Shown here in pieces: positions 8,120-15,406 of a stretch of DNA of 25,855 bases. Position 1 is the first letter of the stretch; every line of letters begins with the position of its first letter. Both the position numbers and the translations under genes were made by a program. The DNA is taken from positions 1-25,855 of IMG/VR virus record IMGVR_UViG_3300047365_000095. One strand, given 5' to 3'. The notes below the pieces were generated by a model that was not told where the DNA came from, searched no databases, and saw only the letters and a program-made list of their open reading frames with translations. The DNA comes from a virus.

Positions 8120-8422
8120 ATGAAAAAAGCAATAGTATGGATTGTAGATAGCTGGAGAAATGTTATGGATGTAAGATTTAATCCCTTACGACATATACCA
8201 GACCCTAGTCTACAGTTGTATTTTACTTTAGTACTTTTTACTATGTGGAGTGTTTACTTTGGCCTTGTAGCAAGTTATTGGTTAGGTTGGGCAAACTATG
8301 ATATAGTAGCAAGTATTATAATACATTTAGCAGTGCTAATACCTATAGGATTCACTAATGCAGTATTTATAGATGCAGAACGTGATGGAAGCAAATGGTT
8401 AAAAGAATGGAGAAACAAATGA
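8120..8422 (+). CDS. Small membrane protein, two predicted transmembrane helices
   Basis: A 100-aa protein that I cannot name. A basic amphipathic N-terminus (residues 1-30) precedes a first hydrophobic segment (about 32-54, with several aromatic residues), a short Trp/Asn/Tyr turn, a second hydrophobic segment (about 61-83), and a charged tail ending in KEWRNK. GGAG stands 5 bases before the ATG, so the start is well supported. It is the first gene after the 8071 promoter and overlaps the glutaredoxin gene as ATGA. Two-helix topology occurs in holins, but early-type placement with RNR genes does not favour lysis. Inner-membrane location is likely; its role is unknown. Confidence 0.75.
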   Translation: MKKAIVWIVDSWRNVMDVRFNPLRHIPDPSLQLYFTLVLFTMWSVYFGLVASYWLGWANYDIVASIIIHLAVLIPIGFTNAVFIDAERDGSKWLKEWRNK

Positions 8423-8646
8423 AAGTAGAAATTTATAGTATACCTAATTGTACTTACTGTAAAAAAGCTAAGTTCTTGGCTGACCACGTTGACCAAGTAA
8501 CTGAGGTGCAGTATAAAATGATTGGCAAAGATTTTTCTGCGTCTGATGTTAGAGAACTATTTCCTGGCGCTAGGACATTCCCACAAATACTTGTAGACGA
8601 TAAGCACATTGGCGGCTACATAGAACTGGAGAAGTTAATTGGTTAA
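8419..8646 (+). CDS. Glutaredoxin
   Basis: A 75-aa thiol-disulphide carrier, the typical size for phage glutaredoxins. The active site CTYC lies at residues 11-14 after the first strand. TFPQILVDD (53-61) provides the cis-proline, and GG at 65-66 is the glutathione-binding turn. An in-frame ATG at 8395 exists, but 8419 is chosen because GGAG lies just upstream, it forms an ATGA overlap with the membrane-protein stop, and it gives the normal short N-terminus. The NrdA and NrdB genes downstream in the same block make it the likely electron donor for ribonucleotide reduction, as in T4. Confidence 0.92.
   Translation: MKVEIYSIPNCTYCKKAKFLADHVDQVTEVQYKMIGKDFSASDVRELFPGARTFPQILVDDKHIGGYIELEKLIG
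8628..8641 (+). promoter_or_regulatory. Ribosome binding site deciding a TTG start
   Basis: GGAG at 8628-8631 is followed 7 bases later by TTG at 8639. The nearby ATG at 8646 is out of frame with the nuclease, so TTG is the only well-placed initiator. The site lies inside the last codons of the glutaredoxin gene. Confidence 0.65.
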
Positions 8647-9127
8647 TGGTAGGCAGAAAGGTAATAACGCAGAATTAAAAGTAGCAGAAATGTTACACAG
8701 ACATACAGGAGAAGCTTTTGTACAAACCCCAGGCTCAGGCAGTGGTAAGATAAAAGGCGACTTAATGGTAGCACACAAAGAAAACTTGTTTGCTATAGAA
8801 GTAAAGTTCTATAGAGATATGTCTTTTAACCACAAAATGTTTACACAAAAAAGTAATAAATTTGTAAACTGGTGGAGTAAGATAGTGAAACAAGCTGAGC
8901 AAATGAAACAAGAACCTATATTGTTCTTCAAAGAAAACCACTCACAATGGTATGTGGCAACGACAAGAAAGCCACTTTACAAAAAACATATGTACTTTAA
9001 TTGGTTAGGTTGCTATGTAACTTTAGCTGATAAATTTTTAGAAACACAAAACATGGAATTTACAAATGGCGATACAATTTATGAACCATGGAAAGCCGAC
9101 CCCGAATGGGAACTTATTGATTGTTGA
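8639..9127 (+). CDS. PD-(D/E)XK family nuclease, Holliday-resolvase-like
   Basis: A 162-aa endonuclease candidate. The N-terminus KGNNAELKVAEML carries a helical glutamate (Glu12). GKIKGDLMV supplies Asp41, and FAIEVKFY supplies Glu54-x-Lys56. Glu-Asp-ExK in this order is the PD-(D/E)XK catalytic core, with spacing like Hjc-type resolvases and VRR-NUC-like phage nucleases. The C-terminal half is rich in Trp, Lys and His and has no recognised domain. It starts with TTG inside the glutaredoxin gene (8-base overlap) and its end overlaps the longest form of the flap-nuclease ORF. The setting among recombination and replication enzymes suggests a role on branched DNA or host DNA. Substrate choice is not visible. 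Confidence 0.72.
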   Translation: MVNGRQKGNNAELKVAEMLHRHTGEAFVQTPGSGSGKIKGDLMVAHKENLFAIEVKFYRDMSFNHKMFTQKSNKFVNWWSKIVKQAEQMKQEPILFFKENHSQWYVATTRKPLYKKHMYFNWLGCYVTLADKFLETQNMEFTNGDTIYEPWKADPEWELIDC

Positions 9128-9917
9128 TGGACTCAATCTAGCTTTTCGATGGAAACACCAAGGTAATACTGACTTCGAGCATGATTATGTAAGAACTGTT
9201 CAGTCTTTGGCAAAGTCCTATAACTGTGGAGAGATAGTCGTTTTAGGCGATGGCGGTAGTAACTATCGTAAAGAAATCTATCCAGAGTATAAAGCAAATC
9301 GTAAAGAACGATATGCAGAACAAACAGAAAAAGAAGCAAAAGAATTTGAAATGTTCTTAGCAGAATTTTCAACTACTCTAAGTACGTTAAAGCGTAAGGG
9401 ATATCTTACGCTTAAATATGCTGGAGTAGAAGCTGATGATATTGCAGCTCTTATTTGTCAAAACAGAGAAGAGTTAGGTCTCGATGAGATTTGGATGATA
9501 TCTTCAGATAGAGACTGGGATTTACTAGTCGATGGTAACATAAGTAGATTTTCTACAGTTACTAGAAAAGAAACAACACTCCTAAACTGGGACGAGCATT
9601 ATGACTTTGACCCCGAGTACTTTTTAACATATAAGTGCTTAACTGGAGATAAAGGAGATAACGTTCCTGGTGTTGATGGAATCGGGCCTAAAAGAGCCAC
9701 ACAGATTATACAACAGTATGGAGATATCTTTGATATTATGGCGAGTTTGCCAATGGAAGGAAAGTACAAATTTATTCAGAACTTAAATGAGTTCGGAGAA
9801 GAAGGACTAGAGATTGGTATTAAACTCATGGATTTAACTTATGACGTAGACGGTGCTGTCTTAGGTCATGGCAAAGAAATTATAGGATTGGTAGAAGATT
9901 ATGTCAGTAAAAATTGA
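9066..9917 (+). CDS. 5'-3' exonuclease / flap endonuclease (T4 RNase H-like)
   Basis: A FEN-type nuclease that removes RNA primers and 5' flaps during lagging-strand synthesis. In the longest form: LLIVDGLN (17-24, metal Asp21), LGDGGSNYR (60-68), the YKANRKERY arch region (75-83), AGVEADDIAAL (119-129), SSDRDWD (146-152), and the helix-3-turn-helix GDKGDNVPGVDGIGPKRA (194-211). All catalytic acidic residues are present. The start is uncertain: ATG 9066 overlaps the upstream nuclease by 62 bases, ATG 9081 is possible, and TTG 9117 (GGGA just upstream) would begin right at the conserved first strand, as in relatives. The end overlaps nrdA by 17 bases. Confidence 0.9.
   Translation: MAIQFMNHGKPTPNGNLLIVDGLNLAFRWKHQGNTDFEHDYVRTVQSLAKSYNCGEIVVLGDGGSNYRKEIYPEYKANRKERYAEQTEKEAKEFEMFLAEFSTTLSTLKRKGYLTLKYAGVEADDIAALICQNREELGLDEIWMISSDRDWDLLVDGNISRFSTVTRKETTLLNWDEHYDFDPEYFLTYKCLTGDKGDNVPGVDGIGPKRATQIIQQYGDIFDIMASLPMEGKYKFIQNLNEFGEEGLEIGIKLMDLTYDVDGAVLGHGKEIIGLVEDYVSKN
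9390..9413. repeat. Perfect 9-base inverted repeat (stem-loop) inside the flap-nuclease gene
   Basis: AAGCGTAAG (9390-9398) and CTTACGCTT (9405-9413) are perfect inverted copies around a 6-base loop. The stem is more GC-rich than its surroundings. No T-run follows, so it is not a standard terminator. It could be chance or an mRNA processing site. Confidence 0.6.
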
Positions 9918-11673
9918 TTTTAGTAAAGACAAACTTTTAGATGCTTTTGCACACGCAACTCTAAAAGATAGATATATGGTAGGTGATGAAACTTCACCTC
10001 AAGAAGCTTTTGCCCGTGCTGCAATGGCTTTTGCAGATGATGACGACCATGCACAAAGGTTATATGATTATGTAAGTAAACTATGGTTTATGTTTGCTAC
10101 GCCTGTGTTATCAAATGGAGGTACTCGGAGAGGACTTCCTATTAGTTGTTTTTTGAACTATGTAGACGATAGTAGAGAAGGAATAACAGACCATTTTACA
10201 GAAAATGCGTTCTTAAGTTCTTTCGGTGGTGGTATCGGTGGTCACTGGTCTGATGTCAGAGCAATGGGAAGTAAAACTTCTAAAGGTTCTGAATCGACTG
10301 GTGTGATACCATTCATGAAGGTCGTAGATGCAGAGATGCTTGCTTTCTCACAGGGGGTTACAAGAAGAGGAAGTTATGCAGCGTATCTACATATTAGTCA
10401 CCCAGAAATAGAGGAGTTCTTAGATGGAAGAAAACCCACTGGTGGAGACGTTAATCGCAAGTTTACTAATTTGCATCATGGTATCGTTATTCCTGATTCT
10501 TTCATGGAGCTAATCCATAGAGCAAGTAAAGAAGAAGGATTTGATGACTCTTGGAAATTAATTGACCCACACTCAAAAGAAGTGAAAAAAGTAGTATCTG
10601 CTAGAGCCTTATGGGTAAAGATACTACAAAACAGAATAGAAACAGGAGAGCCATATGTAATGTACGAAGATGCAGTACAAAATGGATTACCTGATTTCCA
10701 AAAAAGGAAGGGATTACAAGTACATCACTCTAATCTATGTAGTGAGATTACTCTTGCTACTAACGATGAAAGAACAGCAGTATGTTGTCTTTCTAGTGTA
10801 AATTTAGAGTACTATGATGAATGGAAAGACCATCCTTCTTTTATCCCTGATTTGGTCAGGATGCTAGATAATGTATTAACATACTTTATTGAAAATGCAC
10901 CTAGCCCATTAGATAAGGCTAAGTTCAGTGCTTTTAGGGAGAGGAGTATTGGACTTGGTGCTATGGGATTTCATGCGTACCTGCAAAAAAATAGTATTCC
11001 ATTTGAGAGTGCTATGGCAGGTGGCACTAATTTAGAAATGTTTGCGTTTATAAAAAGACACGCAGACACTGAAACTAGAAAACTAGCGGCAGAAAGAGGC
11101 GCTTGTCCTGATGATGATTCTTGCACAGTAAGAAATGCTCATCTATTAGCGATTGCTCCTAATGCTAGTTCTAGTATTATTTGTGGAAACACAAGTCCAA
11201 GTATTGAGCCGTATAGAGCCAATGCTTATACACAAAAAACAAAAACAGGAAGTAACTTAGTAAAAAATAAATTCTTAGATGCAATTATCAAAGAAAAAGT
11301 TGCTCCTGAACTGTATGATGAAGTATGGTCTAGTATAGTTGCAAACAAAGGAAGTGTGCAACATTTAGATATATTAGATGATTGGGAGAAAGACGTATTC
11401 AAAACAGCAGTAGAAATCAATCAGGCATGGATAGTAGAACACGCTTCAGTAAGACAAGAATTTATTTGTCAATCACAGAGTGTAAATCTATTCTTCCCGC
11501 CTGATGTAAATAAAGGGGATTTGCATAATGTTCATATGTTGGCATGGGCAAAGAACTTAAAAACATTATATTACCTAAGAAGTGAAGCTATCGGCAGAGC
11601 TGATAATGTATCTTCTCAGGCTAAAAGAGAGATAATCTTTGAACAATCAGATTGTCTAAGTTGCGAGGGATAA
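9901..11673 (+). CDS. nrdA: Class I ribonucleoside-diphosphate reductase, large subunit
   Basis: Reduces ribonucleotides to deoxyribonucleotides for phage DNA synthesis. The 590-aa protein is shorter than E. coli NrdA (about 760 aa): it enters the catalytic domain almost at once and lacks the N-terminal ATP-cone. Key residues are present: Cys83 in GLPISCFLN, the radical site Asn278-x-Cys280-x-Glu282, the partner cysteine in AVCCLSS (295/296), the NASSSIICGNTSPSIEPY loop, the radical-transfer tyrosine pair in TLYYLRSEAIGR, and a C-terminal CLSC (585-588) that takes electrons from glutaredoxin. The ATG at 9901 overlaps the flap-nuclease gene by 17 bases, and nrdB follows without a gap. Loss of the cone suggests relaxed dATP feedback inhibition, useful for an AT-rich phage. 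Confidence 0.96.
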   Translation: MSVKIDFSKDKLLDAFAHATLKDRYMVGDETSPQEAFARAAMAFADDDDHAQRLYDYVSKLWFMFATPVLSNGGTRRGLPISCFLNYVDDSREGITDHFTENAFLSSFGGGIGGHWSDVRAMGSKTSKGSESTGVIPFMKVVDAEMLAFSQGVTRRGSYAAYLHISHPEIEEFLDGRKPTGGDVNRKFTNLHHGIVIPDSFMELIHRASKEEGFDDSWKLIDPHSKEVKKVVSARALWVKILQNRIETGEPYVMYEDAVQNGLPDFQKRKGLQVHHSNLCSEITLATNDERTAVCCLSSVNLEYYDEWKDHPSFIPDLVRMLDNVLTYFIENAPSPLDKAKFSAFRERSIGLGAMGFHAYLQKNSIPFESAMAGGTNLEMFAFIKRHADTETRKLAAERGACPDDDSCTVRNAHLLAIAPNASSSIICGNTSPSIEPYRANAYTQKTKTGSNLVKNKFLDAIIKEKVAPELYDEVWSSIVANKGSVQHLDILDDWEKDVFKTAVEINQAWIVEHASVRQEFICQSQSVNLFFPPDVNKGDLHNVHMLAWAKNLKTLYYLRSEAIGRADNVSSQAKREIIFEQSDCLSCEG

Positions 11674-12636
11674 ATGAGCAAACTATTAGAAGAGAGAGAT
11701 TATTATAAACCTTTCGATTATCCTTGGGCATTTGAGTTCTATAAAAAACAACAGCAAATGCATTGGCTACCTGAAGAGGTGCCACTCCAAGATGATATTA
11801 AGGATTATACACATAAATTATCAGAAGGTGAAAGAAAACTTATAGATAACATATTTAAGTTTTTTACACAAGCTGATGTAGATGTATGTTGTGGATATGC
11901 GAAGCATTATCTACCAACATTTAAACAACCAGAAATAAGAATGATGTTAGTAAGTTATGCTGCTATGGAAGCAGTACATCAAGAAGCATATTCTTTATTA
12001 CTGGAGACACTAGGAAAATCAGATGAGCAGTATACAGAGTTCTTTGAGATACAAGCTATGGCGGAGAAGCATGAGTACTTAACTGATTTTAATATGTCTA
12101 ACCCACATGAGATTGCAAAAACAATGGCAGTCTATAGTGGTTTTACAGAAGGAGTACAACTATTTAGTAGTTTTGCTATACTTCTAAACTATCCAAGACA
12201 TAATCTTATGAAAGGTATGGGGCAGATAGTAACATGGTCTATAAGAGACGAGTCACTTCATGTTGAAGGACTATCAAAACTCTTTAGGACTTTTATTGCA
12301 GAAAATCCAGATATATGGACAGATAAACTAAAGTATGAGATATACTGTGCGGCAGAACGCGTTGTTGAATTAGAAGATAAGTTTATTGATGTTTGTTTTG
12401 AAAAAGCAGACATACCTGACTTAACAGCGAAAGAAGTAAAAGAATACATAAGATACATCGCCGATAGACGATTACTTGGTCTTGGTATGAAAGCAATATT
12501 CCATAGCACAGTTAACCCACTTCCATGGATTGATATGCAAGTTAATGCAGTTGAGCATACCAACTTTTTTGAAAACCGTGCTACTGAGTATGCTAAGGCT
12601 AGTACACAAGGAAATTGGCAGGATATATTTAAGTAA
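11674..12636 (+). CDS. nrdB: Class I ribonucleoside-diphosphate reductase, small subunit
   Basis: The 320-aa diiron ferritin-like subunit that stores the radical for NrdA. All ligands align with E. coli numbering by spacing: Asp68 (D84), Glu99 and His102 (E115, H118) in MEAVHQEAY, Glu159 (E204), and Glu193 and His196 (E238, H241) in RDESLH. Tyr106 sits at the radical-tyrosine position (Y122), which points to a tyrosyl-radical class Ia-type enzyme rather than a Tyr-less variant. The C-terminal tail that docks into NrdA is NWQDIFK. The ATG follows the nrdA stop directly, and the stop overlaps the next gene as TAATG. Confidence 0.96.
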   Translation: MSKLLEERDYYKPFDYPWAFEFYKKQQQMHWLPEEVPLQDDIKDYTHKLSEGERKLIDNIFKFFTQADVDVCCGYAKHYLPTFKQPEIRMMLVSYAAMEAVHQEAYSLLLETLGKSDEQYTEFFEIQAMAEKHEYLTDFNMSNPHEIAKTMAVYSGFTEGVQLFSSFAILLNYPRHNLMKGMGQIVTWSIRDESLHVEGLSKLFRTFIAENPDIWTDKLKYEIYCAAERVVELEDKFIDVCFEKADIPDLTAKEVKEYIRYIADRRLLGLGMKAIFHSTVNPLPWIDMQVNAVEHTNFFENRATEYAKASTQGNWQDIFK

Positions 12637-12848
12637 TGAATAATTTACCAGAGTCTATAGACATTGATGGCGTAACGTATTATACTGATGAAATGGCAGA
12701 AAATCAACAACTTATTCTATTAGCTATAAGTCAATGTGATATAGAGCTAGATAGAGCAAAACACATGATGGCTATTTGTCAAACAGCGAGACAAGCATAT
12801 ATAAATGATTTAGGTTCACAACTTAAAGATGATGCAAAAGAATCTTAG
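12636..12848 (+). CDS. Small helical protein, DUF6447-like
   Basis: A 70-aa protein. The N-terminus IDIDGVTYYTDEMAEN is followed by a helix with ISQCDIELDRAKHMMAICQTARQAY (as two halves, about residues 31-55). The layout resembles small phage and marine bacterial proteins I associate with DUF6447, in which a short hydrophilic start precedes a helix with a Q-T-A-R-x-A-Y motif. The family label is from memory and not verified. It starts in a TAATG overlap with nrdB and overlaps the next gene by 20 bases, so it belongs to the RNR block. No membrane segment or catalytic motif is visible. Confidence 0.65.
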   Translation: MNNLPESIDIDGVTYYTDEMAENQQLILLAISQCDIELDRAKHMMAICQTARQAYINDLGSQLKDDAKES

Positions 12849-14154
12849 ATTTTATATATTAGTAACTCATACGTTACACAAAGTTAAAAGACACTTTTCT
12901 TACACAGGTATATTGCCTAAGGAAGCTATAGTAGTTATTAATACTACTAATGATGTTTTCTATAAGCAATGTAGTAATTGGTGTGATTCCAAAGGTATAC
13001 CATGGATTCGTACAGAATCTGATGGTACACCAGCAACTGGAAAGAATAGTGTCTTAGACTTATTTTTAAATAGTAAAGATGACTATATGGTAGCAATAGA
13101 CGGAGACGACTATTTAACTAAATATGGCTATGCTTATTATAAAAATATTGTAAAACAAAACAATCCCCCTGATAGTTTATGTCTATATAAACAACAATCC
13201 CAACTAATCACTATTTTTGGTCAAAGAATATGGATTAATCTTATGGGACTTCCCACAGATTTAGATACTGAAATGCACGTACGTAGAAGCCATTTAATGG
13301 GCGAAGTATACGCACACCATTTAAAAGACTACTATGAAAATAAGTATGGAGACCTAGAGCTGTATGTAAAAGATTGTTTGAAACATACAAAAGAAAATTT
13401 ATATTATGTATATAAATACTATGAAAGATATAATATATACGAGAATGAATTTGCAGAATCTCATTGTAGACCTGTATTATTTTCTAAAGCAGCAGCAAAA
13501 GAATGTCACTTTCCTAGTAATGTACCTGTGGGAGAAGATACATTAGTATACTTACAACTTAAAAATGCACATTTTCAAGGAAGAATACAAACTCAACTAG
13601 TAGATGAACTAAACGAAGGAATTACTTATCTCTATGACTGTATAAAATCAGATGGTGATGAGTTAGGAGCTATGTTAGGAATTACTCTTAATCAGACAGA
13701 TTATACTTGGGTACGTTTAATAAATATAAAGCTAAAAGAAATGGAACAAAAAGGAGAGTTACACGCTGTTCCGCTACCTGTAAATAATTGTTTACCGAGT
13801 AAGTGGGAAAAAGATAACTTAATACCTGCAAAACCCCAGTTTCCTTTTGATTTTGATTTAGAAAAATGGGATGAACAGTGGAAAGATAAAGGAGTATTCC
13901 ATGAGGCACCTAGTAAAGAAGCGATGGAAATAATAGAAAATATAAGAATGTGTGAGAATTACTATTCTACAGAATCTGCTGTAGTTTTACAAAACATAGA
14001 ACAACAAAAAGAAAATAAAAAAGAATTATTAAAAGCTTTAGGAATAAGTCCTAATGCTATGGTCAAGTTTCCCAAAGGTTATTTTAACAACTCTAGACCT
14101 TACTTTCACCACGCTACTCCTCACGAAGTAGCACAACATTACCCAAAATCATGA
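12829..14154 (+). CDS. GT-A (GT2-like) glycosyltransferase, 441 aa
   Basis: The N-terminal ~245 residues resemble a GT2-like glycosyltransferase. A Rossmann-like start (RFYILVTHTL, 7-16) leads to YMVAIDGDDYL (86-96), whose DGDD (91-94) is a DxD-type site. VPVGEDTLVYL (232-242) provides an ED pair like the GT2 catalytic base region. The rest is a Lys/Glu-rich C-terminal extension of unknown fold, ending with ATPHEVAQHYPKS. Two adjacent ATGs (12829, 12832) are possible starts. It overlaps the small protein upstream by 20 bases and ends in an ATGA overlap with the next glycosyltransferase. Its substrate is unknown. It links the RNR block to the glycan genes. Confidence 0.68.
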   Translation: MMQKNLRFYILVTHTLHKVKRHFSYTGILPKEAIVVINTTNDVFYKQCSNWCDSKGIPWIRTESDGTPATGKNSVLDLFLNSKDDYMVAIDGDDYLTKYGYAYYKNIVKQNNPPDSLCLYKQQSQLITIFGQRIWINLMGLPTDLDTEMHVRRSHLMGEVYAHHLKDYYENKYGDLELYVKDCLKHTKENLYYVYKYYERYNIYENEFAESHCRPVLFSKAAAKECHFPSNVPVGEDTLVYLQLKNAHFQGRIQTQLVDELNEGITYLYDCIKSDGDELGAMLGITLNQTDYTWVRLINIKLKEMEQKGELHAVPLPVNNCLPSKWEKDNLIPAKPQFPFDFDLEKWDEQWKDKGVFHEAPSKEAMEIIENIRMCENYYSTESAVVLQNIEQQKENKKELLKALGISPNAMVKFPKGYFNNSRPYFHHATPHEVAQHYPKS

Positions 14155-14780
14155 AAATATTTATAGGTTACGAATCTACATACCCCGAAATGTTTGAGGT
14201 ATGCAAAAAAAGCATACTTCGTTACAATCCCAAACATGAAATCATACCACTCAAAAAATCGGAAATATCGGAATATACTCGTCCATTTCAGAACGAGAGT
14301 ACGGAATTTGCCTTTACCCGTTTTCTAGTACCACAGCTCTGTGACTATGAAGGGGAAGCTTTATTCTGTGATGGAGATTTCTTATGGCTCTGTGACCCTG
14401 AAGAAGTTATGGACTATTTTTCCGATGAACATACAGTTCATGTCGTAAAACATCCTAGTTTCCTCGTCAAACCTAAGAAAATGAAAAACAAGAAAAACCA
14501 TGCTTATCCTAGAAAATACTGGTCAAGTCTCATGCTTTTTAATAATCCTAAATGTAAAGAACTTACTTATGATTATGTAAACCAAGCCCCAGCGGGTGCA
14601 TTGCATGAGTTGAGATGGGCAGAAAGCGTAGGGGAACTTCCCGCGCAGTACAATGCCATGGTAAATTATTACAAATTTAAGAAACCAAAAGCCCTGCACT
14701 ACACAGACGGTGGGCCTTGGTTAAATATAAACGAGTGTTCGGAGTACACAGCATCATGGATGAAACTTTACAAAAGTTAA
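14151..14780 (+). CDS. Glycosyltransferase, GT8-like
   Basis: A 209-aa protein with a compact GT-A layout like family 8 enzymes. It begins KIFIGYES. TEFAFTRFLVPQL (51-63) matches the TxFxxxRF region that precedes the donor site, and GEALFCDGDFLWLCDP (68-83) carries the DxD at 74-76. YWSSLMLFNN and the late LHYTDGGPWLN (with a His near the end) match the acceptor and C-terminal His positions. GT8 enzymes are retaining transferases, often of glucose or galactose. Its start overlaps the previous stop as ATGA, and the GT29-like gene overlaps its end by 25 bases (start 14756), so these genes are probably translated together. Confidence 0.78.
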   Translation: MKIFIGYESTYPEMFEVCKKSILRYNPKHEIIPLKKSEISEYTRPFQNESTEFAFTRFLVPQLCDYEGEALFCDGDFLWLCDPEEVMDYFSDEHTVHVVKHPSFLVKPKKMKNKKNHAYPRKYWSSLMLFNNPKCKELTYDYVNQAPAGALHELRWAESVGELPAQYNAMVNYYKFKKPKALHYTDGGPWLNINECSEYTASWMKLYKS

Positions 14781-15406
14781 CAGAAGATAAAAATATTATA
14801 CTTGTCGGAAATTCAGTAGAGATGCTGGAGTATGAGTATGGGGAGTATATAGAAAACTTTGATACAATTGTACGATTTGGAAATGGTATACCTGATGAAC
14901 ATACTGAAAGTCTTGGTATTCGTACTGATATATGGATTACAGGGTGGCTTCGTGCAGTAAAGGTAAAATATTTTCCAACTGCGTATAAATTATTCAATCG
15001 TTGCAGAATACACCTCGATATACAACCAAAAGACCTAACTCCACCTTTTGAGCATGAAACTATGTTTAATGATGATGAATTAAAAAAGATTTATAAAATG
15101 GTGGGAGCTGAAAACAATGTTAAAATGGGAAATAGGCCAAGTGCAGGTTTCTTAGGTATATTATTCTTTTTAACTAAAACCAATCCTAAGTCAATTACTC
15201 TAATTGGCTTTGACTTTTTCTCTAAGAAACTACCATTTAAAAGTGGTAACGATTACCCTTCTAGTTGGCATTTACCACACAACTCTCAAGAGTCTAGTCC
15301 TCATAATAATATGGAGAAACCTCTTGTACAGAAGTGGGCAAATGAAGGTAAATTAGAATGGAAAATTCTATCTGATTTGAACGAAGAGTTCTTAGATTTT
15401 ACCTAG
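14756..15406 (+). CDS. Sialyltransferase-like glycosyltransferase (GT29-like)
   Basis: From ATG 14756 the product is 216 aa. An upstream in-frame ATG at 14717 would add 13 non-conserved residues. IILVGNSVEML (14-24) plus ENFDTIVRFGNG (33-44) match the sialyl L-motif (VGNG/S, then D-x-V-x-R-F/N-N). RPSAGFLGILFFL (127-139) plus ITLIGFDFF (147-155) match the S-motif (PSxGxxxL...GFDFF). His183 to Glu187 may correspond to the VS region. GT29 enzymes use CMP-sialic acid; bacterial and viral members may use other nonulosonic acids or CMP-sugars. No CMP-sialate synthase is visible here. The gene ends the plus strand and overlaps the opposing gene's end by 15 bases. Confidence 0.75.
   Translation: MDETLQKLTEDKNIILVGNSVEMLEYEYGEYIENFDTIVRFGNGIPDEHTESLGIRTDIWITGWLRAVKVKYFPTAYKLFNRCRIHLDIQPKDLTPPFEHETMFNDDELKKIYKMVGAENNVKMGNRPSAGFLGILFFLTKTNPKSITLIGFDFFSKKLPFKSGNDYPSSWHLPHNSQESSPHNNMEKPLVQKWANEGKLEWKILSDLNEEFLDFT

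Noticed and set aside
8120-8422. Holin assignment for the two-helix membrane protein
   Set aside because: Only topology supports it; it heads a replication/RNR block, with no endolysin nearby.
13411-13418. TATAAATA late promoter on the plus strand
   Set aside because: It lies inside the 441-aa glycosyltransferase gene with no gene start nearby; such octamers are expected by chance in AT-rich DNA.
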